This document shows, one piece after another, positions 5,553-10,910 of a DNA stretch of 10,910 nucleotides. Positions within the stretch are counted from its first letter, which is position 1. Each line of letters starts with the position of its first letter. The notes under the pieces were generated by a model. It did no database searches. It had not been told where the DNA came from and worked only from the letters and a program-made list of their open reading frames with translations. The stretch covers positions 1 through 10,910 of the forward strand of contig CAMFLG010000065.1 of NCBI GenBank assembly GCA_945957495.1, in the 5' to 3' direction. Both the position numbers and the translations under genes were made by a program. The DNA is from an uncultured Pseudorhodobacter sp. GTDB taxonomy: Bacteria; Pseudomonadota; Alphaproteobacteria; Rhodobacterales; Rhodobacteraceae.

Positions 5553-5966
5553 ATGGCGGTACAGAACGGCAAGGATCTGTTGATCAAGGTCGATATGGTG
5601 GGCGATGGCCAGTTTGTCACGCTGGCGGGCCTGCGCGCGACGCGGATCAGCCTCAACGCGGAAACGGTGGACGTGACGTCGTTGGAAAGCGCGGGCGGCT
5701 GGCGCGAATTGCTGGCGGGCGCGGGCGTCAAGACGGCTGCGGTTTCGGGATCTGGCGTGTTCCGCGATGCCACCACCGATGCGCGCGCGCGGCAGATCTT
5801 CTTTGATGCCGAGATGCCGCGGTTCCAAGTGGTCGTGCCCAGCTTCGGCGTGATTCAGGGCATGTTCCAGATCACCTCGATCGAATACGCAGGCAGCCAC
5901 AACGGCGAGGCGACGTTCGAGATGTCGTTGGCCTCGGCAGGCGCCCTCAGCTTCACGGCGCTTTGA
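5553..5966 (+). CDS. g9: Major tail (tube) protein (GTA g9, TP901-1 family)
   Basis: The 137-residue product is a GTA major tail protein of the TP901-1-type family, which stacks as rings to form the tail tube around the tape measure. Family features: MAVQNGKDLLIKVDM (residues 1-15), FVTLAGLRATRISLNAETVD (~22-41), VTSLESAGGWRELLAGAGVK (~42-61), SGSGVFRDA, then MFQITSIEYAGSHNGEATFE and SLASAGALSF at the C-terminus. The gene has a strong AGGAG and is uncoupled from g8, as suits a product needed in many copies. The alternative start ATG 5547 adds two residues but has no spacing to the ribosome site. The stop overlaps the g10 start as TGATG. Assignment is firm. Confidence 0.95.
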   Translation: MAVQNGKDLLIKVDMVGDGQFVTLAGLRATRISLNAETVDVTSLESAGGWRELLAGAGVKTAAVSGSGVFRDATTDARARQIFFDAEMPRFQVVVPSFGVIQGMFQITSIEYAGSHNGEATFEMSLASAGALSFTAL

Positions 5967-6286
5967 TGGCGAACCCTTATGCAGGCGAAGTGGCGATCTG
6001 GCTGGACGGTGTAAGCCATACCGCCAAGCTGACGCTGGGGGCCCTGGCCGAACTGGAAACCGCGCTGGAGGCCGGATCGCTGATTGATCTGGTCGAACGC
6101 TTTGAGACGGGGCGGTTTTCCACCCGCGACGTGCTGGCGCTGATCGTGGCGGGTCTGCGCGGCGGCGGTTGGCAGGGCACAGCGGATCAGTTGCGCTGCG
6201 TGGAAATCGGCGGCGGCCCGGTGGAGGCTGCCCGCGCGGCGGCAACGCTGCTTGCGCGCGCCTTTGCCCTGCCGGGTGAAGGATGA
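5966..6286 (+). CDS. g10: GTA tail assembly chaperone-like protein (g10)
   Basis: The 106-residue product matches the GTA gp10 family (the type grouped as Phage_TAC_11/DUF3356). Visible: MANPYAGEVAIWLDG (residues 1-15), KLTLGALAELETALEAGSL (~21-39), IDLVERFETGRFSTRDVLAL (~40-59), and a C-terminal helix rich in Ala, AARAAATLLARAF. Position after the tail tube and before the tape measure is the standard place of the gpG-type chaperone, which keeps the tape measure soluble while tube subunits load. I chose ATG 5966, which overlaps the g9 stop as TGATG; a TTG at 5963 is a weaker choice. The gene overlaps g10.1 by ATGA. Chaperone function is inferred from family and position. Confidence 0.85.
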   Translation: MANPYAGEVAIWLDGVSHTAKLTLGALAELETALEAGSLIDLVERFETGRFSTRDVLALIVAGLRGGGWQGTADQLRCVEIGGGPVEAARAAATLLARAFALPGEG

Positions 6287-6468
6287 CGGCGATTGACTGG
6301 CCCGCGCTGATGCGGGCGGGCCTGGGGATGCTGCATCTTCCGCCGGATCAGTTCTGGCGGCTGACCCCGATCGAATTGCGGCTGATGCTGGGGGTTGATC
6401 CCGGCACCCCCCCCTTGACGCGGGCGCGACTGGAAGAGTTGGCGGCGGCGTTCCCGGACAAAAGTTAG
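6283..6468 (+). CDS. g10.1: Small tail assembly chaperone, rcc01693-like (g10.1, Phage_TAC_6 type)
   Basis: The 61-residue product has the signature of the small phage tail assembly chaperone family found in GTAs: MRAGLGMLHLPPDQFWRLTP (residues 9-28) followed by IELRLMLGV. It probably does the job of the gpT-like part in lambda, bridging tape measure and tube subunits. In lambda that part is made by a -1 frameshift from the upstream gene; here it is a separate ORF starting in an ATGA overlap with the g10 stop at 6283. Its own stop, TAG 6466-6468, forms part of the ribosome site (TAGGA) of the tape measure gene. Small genes like this are easily missed, but codon use and family match are good. 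Confidence 0.85.
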   Translation: MTAIDWPALMRAGLGMLHLPPDQFWRLTPIELRLMLGVDPGTPPLTRARLEELAAAFPDKS

Positions 6469-6478
6469 GATCACACGG

Positions 6479-7132
6479 ATGGCGAGTGTTTCAGAGCTAC
6501 AGGACCAGATCATCGCGCTGGAAACCACGTTAAGCGGCACCACCGGCATGGTTTCGGCCTTTGATGGCGAGTTGTCGCGGATGCGCGACAGCCTGACCTT
6601 CACCGGGCGCGAGGTTTCCTTGCTGTCGGGTGGTATCGGCGGCGGTCTGCGCCGGGCCTTTGACGGGCTGGTGTTTGACGGCGCAAAGCTGTCGGACAGC
6701 TTGCGTCAGGTCGCGCAGTCGATTGCCGACACCGTCTATAACATCGCCATGCGTCCGGTGCAGCAGGCCCTGGGCGGCGCGATTGCCGACGGGATCAACG
6801 GCCTTGTCGGTGGGCTGTTGCCGTTTGAAAAGGGCGGCAGCTTTTCGCAAGGCCGGGTGATGCCCTTCGCCAAGGGTGGCGTCGTGGCAAGCCCCACCCC
6901 TTTCGCCATGCGCGGCGGGCAAGGATTGATGGGCGAGGCGGGGCCAGAGGCGATCATGCCGCTGGCGCGTGGCCCCGATGGCCGTCTGGGCGTGCAGGCG
7001 GCAGGCTCTGCCAAGGCGGTCACGGTGGTGATGAACATTTCCACACCGGATGTTCAGGGCTTTCAGCGCAGCCAAAGCCAGATCGCGGCACAGGCGCAAC
7101 GCATGCTGGCGCGCGGCCAGAGAAACCGGTGA
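6479..7132 (+). CDS. g11: Short tail tape measure protein (GTA g11)
   Basis: The 217-residue product is a compact tape measure protein of lambda-type ancestry, which sets tail length and sits in the tube lumen. Visible: N-terminal helical region VSELQDQIIALETTLSG (residues ~3-19) and SELSRMRDSL-like helices; amphipathic DSLRQVAQSIADTVYNIAM (~77-95); hydrophobic QQALGGAIADGINGLVGGLL (~99-118); then the Gly-rich tail FAKGGVVASPTPFAMRGG and GLMGEAGPEAIMPLARGPDG (~152-171), a motif shared by many tape measure C-termini. Phage tape measures usually exceed 500 residues; GTA ones are about this short, in line with a short tail. ATG 6479 has AGGA (6467-6470) at 8 nt. Assignment is firm. Confidence 0.93.
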   Translation: MASVSELQDQIIALETTLSGTTGMVSAFDGELSRMRDSLTFTGREVSLLSGGIGGGLRRAFDGLVFDGAKLSDSLRQVAQSIADTVYNIAMRPVQQALGGAIADGINGLVGGLLPFEKGGSFSQGRVMPFAKGGVVASPTPFAMRGGQGLMGEAGPEAIMPLARGPDGRLGVQAAGSAKAVTVVMNISTPDVQGFQRSQSQIAAQAQRMLARGQRNR

Positions 7133-7140
7133 GGTGAAAG

Positions 7141-7773
7141 ATGGCGTTTCACGAAATCAGATTTCCCGCCAACATCAGCTTTGGCTCGCTGGGCGGGCCA
7201 GAGCGGTTGACCGAGATAGTCACCCTTGCCAACGGCTTTGAAGAACGCAACACCCCTTGGGCACATTCCCGCCGCCGCTATGACGCGGGCTTTGGTCTGC
7301 GTTCTTTGGCCGATGTCGATCAACTGCTGGCGTTTTTCGAGGCGCGGCGCGGCCAGTTGCACGCCTTTCGCTGGAAGGATTGGTCGGATTACAAATCCTG
7401 TGCCTCGGCAGAACGGCCATCGCCCACCGATCAGCGTATCGGCACCGGCGACGGTGTAACGCGGCGGTTTCAACTGACGAAAACCTATCTGTCGGGCGAT
7501 GAAACCTACACCCGCCCCATCGCAAAGCCTGTGGCGGGCACCGTCATCGTGGCGGTCGCCACCGATCCGCAGGCCGAGGGCACGGATTTCAGCGTCGATG
7601 CCACCACTGGCACCGTCACCTTCACCGTGGCGCCCGACATCGGCACGGCAGTGACGGCGGGGTTTGAATTCGACGTGCCGGTGCGGTTTGATGCCGACCG
7701 GGTGCAAACATCGGTCGCGGCCTTCAACGCGGGCGATTTGCCGAATGTGCCGGTCATCGAGGTGCGGCTATGA
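7141..7773 (+). CDS. g12: Distal tail protein (GTA g12, DUF2460)
   Basis: The 210-residue product matches DUF2460/TIGR02217, which forms the distal tail (Dit) ring joining tube to baseplate in GTAs. Family traits: FHEIRFPANISFGSLGGPE (residues ~3-21), ANGFEERNTPWAHSRRRYDA (~30-49), FEARRGQLHAFRWKDWSDYK (~64-83), a GTGDGVTRRFQLTKTY strand pair (~101-116), a Thr/Val-rich beta region and the end NLPNV-like DLPNVPVIEVRL. The ATG at 7141 follows GAGG (7131-7134) at 6 nt; the Shine-Dalgarno overlaps the g11 stop. Its stop overlaps g13 by ATGA. Length is normal. Assignment is firm; structural role comes from work on RcGTA. Confidence 0.94.
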   Translation: MAFHEIRFPANISFGSLGGPERLTEIVTLANGFEERNTPWAHSRRRYDAGFGLRSLADVDQLLAFFEARRGQLHAFRWKDWSDYKSCASAERPSPTDQRIGTGDGVTRRFQLTKTYLSGDETYTRPIAKPVAGTVIVAVATDPQAEGTDFSVDATTGTVTFTVAPDIGTAVTAGFEFDVPVRFDADRVQTSVAAFNAGDLPNVPVIEVRL

Positions 7774-8657
7774 CGGCGCGCGATGATCTTCTGGCGCATC
7801 TGCAATCGGGCTGCACAACCCTGTGTCGGGCCTGGGCGGTACTGCGCAAGGATGGCACAACCTTTGGTTTCACCGACCATGACGCGGGCATTGCCTTTGA
7901 CGGCATCGCCTTCAAGGCCAGCAGCGGCATGTCGGCCAAGGCGCTGCAGCAGGCAACCGGGCTTTCGGTGGACAATACCGAAACCATGGGCGCGCTGTCG
8001 GATGCGGCGGTGGACGAGGCCGACATTCTGGCCGGTCGCTTTGATGCCGCCGAGGTGCGGGTCTGGCTGGTGAATTGGAACGATCCGACCCAGCGGATCG
8101 AACAGTTTCGCGGTAATTTCGGCGAAATCACCCGCGCAGGCGGCGCCTTCAAGGCAGAGTTGCGCGGGCTGACCGACCGGCTGAACCAACCGCAGGGACA
8201 GGTCTTTCAACGCGCCTGTTCGGCGGTTCTGGGCGACGCTGCCTGCGGCGTTGACCTGACGTTGCCCGCCTATTCGGCCACCGGCACGGTCAGCGGATTT
8301 GATACGGACAGGCGCATTTTTGTCACCGGTCTGGGCGTTTTCACCGCCGGTTGGTTCGAACGTGGCCGGTTCAAGGTGCAATCTGGTGTGGCGAAAGACC
8401 TTGGCGGTGCGGTCAAATTCGACCGCATCATCGGCACCGACCGCGTGATCGAACTTTGGACGCAGCTTTCCCCCGGACTGGCCGTAGGGGATGCGGTATT
8501 CCTGACCGCAGGCTGTGACAAGCAGATGGAAACCTGCAAGGCCAAATTCAGCAACTTTCTGAATTATCGCGGTTTTCCGCATATCCCGGGCGAAGACTGG
8601 CTAACCTCTTACCCCGTGCGTAGCCGCGCCAATGACGGTGGGAGCCTTGGCCGATGA
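7770..8657 (+). CDS. g13: Baseplate hub protein (GTA g13, DUF2163) with four-cysteine motif
   Basis: The 295-residue product matches DUF2163/TIGR02218, the hub that connects the Dit ring to the central baseplate protein. Residues ~1-140 include TDHDAGIAFDGIAFKA and a conserved VDEADILAGRFDAAEVRVWL stretch (~81-100). Residues ~144-275 form the C-terminal domain with Cys150 and Cys159 (ACSAVLGDAACGVDL) and Cys249 and Cys256 (CDKQMETCKAKF), then FLNYRGFPHIPGED. The C-x8-C and C-x6-C spacing is like that of lambda gpL, which binds a 4Fe-4S cluster, so a cluster is likely here too (inference). Cys15 and Cys19 near the N-terminus look unrelated. Start and stop both overlap neighbours by ATGA. Assignment is firm. 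Confidence 0.93.
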   Translation: MTARDDLLAHLQSGCTTLCRAWAVLRKDGTTFGFTDHDAGIAFDGIAFKASSGMSAKALQQATGLSVDNTETMGALSDAAVDEADILAGRFDAAEVRVWLVNWNDPTQRIEQFRGNFGEITRAGGAFKAELRGLTDRLNQPQGQVFQRACSAVLGDAACGVDLTLPAYSATGTVSGFDTDRRIFVTGLGVFTAGWFERGRFKVQSGVAKDLGGAVKFDRIIGTDRVIELWTQLSPGLAVGDAVFLTAGCDKQMETCKAKFSNFLNYRGFPHIPGEDWLTSYPVRSRANDGGSLGR

Positions 8658-9094
8658 CGCGGGGCGAACAGGTTGTCAGTCTCGCGCGCGGTTGGATCGG
8701 CACGCCCTATCTGCATCAGGCCAGCGCGAGGGGGGCGGGCACCGATTGCCTTGGCCTGCTGCGCGGTGTCTGGCGCGAGATGATCGGCTGCGAACCCGAA
8801 ACCGTCCCCGCCTATACGCCCGACTGGTCAGAACCCTCGGGCCGGGAAGAGTTGCTGCGGGCGGCGCGCAACTGGCTGATTGAGAAACCCGATCAATCCG
8901 AGGCTGCGGGCGATGTGCTGCTGTTCCGGATGCGCCCCGGTTCGGTTGCCAAACACCTTGGGATTCAGGCGCAAACCGGGGTCGTGGCAAGCTTCATCCA
9001 TGCCTACACCGGCCACGGCGTTGTGGAAACGCCGCTTTCCGATCCATGGCGCCGCAAGATCGTGGCGCGATTTCAGTTTCCTGAAGGAAGATAG
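8654..9094 (+). CDS. g14: NlpC/P60-family tail-tip peptidase (GTA g14)
   Basis: The 146-residue product is a small NlpC/P60 cysteine peptidase carried in the tail tip, thought to cleave peptidoglycan cross-links during DNA entry. Nucleophile Cys32 lies in GTDCLGLLRGVW, the catalytic His is His101 in AKHLGIQ, and the third polar residue is probably His116 in SFIHAYTGHG. ARGWIGTPYLHQ (residues 11-22) is the conserved strand before the active site. No signal peptide is present, as expected of a virion part. ATG 8654 overlaps the g13 stop (ATGA), and a 3-nt gap leads to the g15 start. GTA rather than phage lysin is indicated by context; a lysis endolysin would not normally sit between hub and megatron. 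Confidence 0.94.
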   Translation: MTRGEQVVSLARGWIGTPYLHQASARGAGTDCLGLLRGVWREMIGCEPETVPAYTPDWSEPSGREELLRAARNWLIEKPDQSEAAGDVLLFRMRPGSVAKHLGIQAQTGVVASFIHAYTGHGVVETPLSDPWRRKIVARFQFPEGR

Positions 9095-9097
9095 ACC

Positions 9098-10910
9098 ATG
9101 GCAACGATCATCCTTTCTGCCGTCGGCGCAGCCTTCGGTTCGGCCTTTGGCGGATCGGTTCTTGGCCTGACCGGCGCGGTGATCGGCCGCGCGGTGGGGG
9201 CCACGCTGGGCCGCGCGCTGGATCAGAAGATCCTGGGCAACGGGTCAGAGGCGATCGACTATGGCAAGGTGGACCGCTTTCGGATCATGGGTGCCAGCGA
9301 AGGCGCCGCCTTGCCGCAGGTCTGGGGCAGGGTGCGCGTATCGGGGCAAGTGATCTGGGCCAGCCGGTTTCAGGAACATGTCGGCAGTTCCGGCAGCGGC
9401 AAGGGCTCGTCGCGCACCGTCAATCAATATTCCTACACCGTCAGCCTCGCCATCGCGCTGTGCGGCGGCACGATCTTGCGGGTCGGGCGGGTCTGGGCCG
9501 ATGGCAATGAAATCGCCCCAGACAAGCTGAACCTGCGGATTTACAAGGGCGATCAGACGCAACTGCCCGACCCCAAGATCGAGGCGGTCGAAGGCGCGGG
9601 CATGGCGCCCGCCTATCGCGGCATTGCCTATGTGGTGATTGAAGACCTTGATCTTTCCGCCTATGGCAACCGCGTACCGCAGTTTTCCTTCGAGGTGGTG
9701 CGCCCGGCACAAGGCGAGGGTGCGGCGAAATCCCTGGGGCTATCTGCTGTCATTCCGGGGGTTTGCCTTATTCCAGGCACCGGGGAATACGCGCTTGCGA
9801 CTACGCCCGTGCATTATTCCAAGGGCCTCGCCAAACAGCGTTCTGCCAATGTGAACACCATCACCGGCAAGACCGATTTCCTGTCTTCTCTGGAACAGCT
9901 TGTCGAAGAAATGCCCAGCTGCGGTATGGTTTCGCTGGTGGCATCGTGGTTCGCCAGCGACCTGCGCTGCGGGTCATGCGAGATCAGGCCAAAGGTTGAA
10001 CAAAACACGGTTGATGGTGAAGGGATGCCGTGGCGCGTCTCGGGCGTCACCCGCACCCATGCTGATGAGATTCAGAAACTGAACGGGCGTTCGGTTTACG
10101 GCGGCACCCCCACCGATCAATCCATCGTTCAGGCGATTGCCGCCTTGAAAGCCGCCGGTCAGGAGGTGACGTTTTATCCGTTCATCCTGATGGATCAACT
10201 GCCGGGCAATACACTGCCCGACCCTTGGACAGGCGGCACCGGCCAACCCGCCCTGCCGTGGCGCGGGCGCATCACCCTGAACAGTGCGCCGGGTCAGCCC
10301 GGCTCTGCCGATACCACGGCAGCCGCCGCCGCCGAAGTGGCCGCGTTCTTTGGCGCCTGCCAGCCCTCAAACTTCAGCATCACCGGCCAGAAGGTGAACT
10401 ACTTCGGCATTCAGGAATGGAGCTATCGCCGCTTTATCCTGCACTACGCGCATTTGTGTCTGGCGGCAGGGGGCGTTGCCGCATTCTGCATCGGCAGCGA
10501 GATGCGCGCGCTGACGCAGGTGCGTGGCGCCGCAAACAGCTTTCCCACCGTGCAGGCGCTGCGGGTGCTGGCGGCAGAGGTCAAGGCCATCCTCGGGCCG
10601 CAAACCAAGATTACCTATGCCGCCGACTGGTCCGAATACTTCGGCTATCATGTTGGCAATGATACGTTCTTTCACCTTGATCCCCTCTGGGCCGACCCCG
10701 CCATCGACTTCATCGGTATCGACAATTACATGCCGGTGTCGGATTGGCGCGATGGCCCTTCCCATGCCGATGCCGCCTGGGGCGACCCGCATGATCCGCG
10801 CTATCTGATGGCCAATATCGCCGGGGGCGAGGGGTTCGATTGGTTCTACCCCGATGTGACAGCCGCGGCGCAGCAGGCGCGCCAGCCGATTCAGGATAGC
10901 GCCTATGGCG
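9098..10910 (+). CDS. g15: Baseplate megatron / host-interaction protein with GTA TIM-barrel domain (GTA g15, 3' end outside window)
   Basis: The frame starting at ATG 9098 (GAAGGAAG at 9083-9090) stays open to the last base, giving at least 604 residues; RcGTA gp15 is about 1300. I followed the frame codon by codon and saw no frameshift. N-terminal residues ~1-45 are Gly/Ala-rich and hydrophobic (FGSAFGGSVLGLTGAVIGRA), suited to membrane entry or a lumen plug rather than secretion. A hub-like beta region follows (EGAALPQVWGRVRVSGQVIW, ~68-87), then ASWFASDLRCGSCEIRP (~281-297). From roughly residue 434 the GTA TIM-barrel-like domain appears, with FCIGSEMRALT (Glu468), ADWSEYFGY (Asp510, Glu513) and FIGIDNYMP (Asp542). 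The fold resembles glycoside hydrolases; activity is unproven. It is the central tail-tip protein contacting the recipient. Confidence 0.95.
   Translation, partial: MATIILSAVGAAFGSAFGGSVLGLTGAVIGRAVGATLGRALDQKILGNGSEAIDYGKVDRFRIMGASEGAALPQVWGRVRVSGQVIWASRFQEHVGSSGSGKGSSRTVNQYSYTVSLAIALCGGTILRVGRVWADGNEIAPDKLNLRIYKGDQTQLPDPKIEAVEGAGMAPAYRGIAYVVIEDLDLSAYGNRVPQFSFEVVRPAQGEGAAKSLGLSAVIPGVCLIPGTGEYALATTPVHYSKGLAKQRSANVNTITGKTDFLSSLEQLVEEMPSCGMVSLVASWFASDLRCGSCEIRPKVEQNTVDGEGMPWRVSGVTRTHADEIQKLNGRSVYGGTPTDQSIVQAIAALKAAGQEVTFYPFILMDQLPGNTLPDPWTGGTGQPALPWRGRITLNSAPGQPGSADTTAAAAAEVAAFFGACQPSNFSITGQKVNYFGIQEWSYRRFILHYAHLCLAAGGVAAFCIGSEMRALTQVRGAANSFPTVQALRVLAAEVKAILGPQTKITYAADWSEYFGYHVGNDTFFHLDPLWADPAIDFIGIDNYMPVSDWRDGPSHADAAWGDPHDPRYLMANIAGGEGFDWFYPDVTAAAQQARQPIQDSAYG

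Noticed and set aside
5076..6245. 389-codon open frame on the - strand across g8-g10
   Set aside because: Low-complexity Arg/Pro-rich translation opposite three well-supported genes; no start context.
7506..8582. 358-codon open frame on the - strand opposite the hub gene
   Set aside because: Shadow of g13; no domain recognised.
9639..9999. Frameshift or broken g15, suggested by short out-of-frame ORFs in this stretch
   Set aside because: Reading codon by codon from ATG 9098, the frame is continuous to 10910 with sensible GTA protein sequence throughout.
1..10910. CRISPR array, tRNA, rRNA, insertion sequence, toxin-antitoxin or defence genes
   Set aside because: No direct-repeat array, tRNA-like fold, transposase or such gene was seen; the window is almost fully occupied by structural genes.

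Overview
The window is a compact, single-strand block of virion structural genes whose order and protein types match the gene transfer agent (GTA) cluster of Rhodobacterales, the RcGTA family first described in Rhodobacter capsulatus. GC content is high (about two thirds by eye). Every gene is on the + strand and the proteins look like alphaproteobacterial GTA proteins, so the source is most likely a Rhodobacteraceae (Alphaproteobacteria) chromosome. The genus cannot be decided from the sequence.

Layout: 1-594 is the C-terminal nuclease half of the large terminase (g2; the rest and g1 lie upstream). A 206-nt gap (595-800) holds two perfect 22-bp palindromes inside a possible three-way-junction fold. 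The head module follows: portal g3 (801-1979), small coiled-coil/membrane protein g3.5 (1976-2224), prohead protease g4 (2221-2799) and major capsid protein g5 (2836-4032). A 145-nt gap (4033-4177) contains two predicted hairpins. Next come the neck and tail: connector g6 (4178-4780), head closure/stopper g7 (4777-5115), tail terminator g8 (5112-5510), tail tube g9 (5553-5966), tail assembly chaperones g10 (5966-6286) and g10.1 (6283-6468), and a short tape measure g11 (6479-7132). The tail tip follows: distal tail protein g12 (7141-7773), hub g13 with four cysteines spaced like those of lambda gpL (7770-8657), NlpC/P60 cell-wall peptidase g14 (8654-9094), and the first ~604 residues of the giant baseplate protein g15 with its GTA TIM-barrel domain (9098 to the window end).

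How they work together: terminase fills a prohead built from portal, protease and capsid. Connector, stopper and terminator join the head to a short tail built from g9 around g11 with the help of g10/g10.1. g12-g15 form the tail tip that binds and penetrates the recipient envelope. Most neighbours overlap by ATGA or TGATG, which suggests translational coupling. The larger breaks lie between g2 and g3 and around the two high-copy products, capsid and tail tube, and those breaks carry inverted repeats.

No integrase, repressor, replication or lysis gene is visible. That fits a GTA more than an ordinary prophage, but the flanks are not seen. I do not see a new defence or mobile system. The points most worth a second look are the structured intergenic regions, not the coding content.
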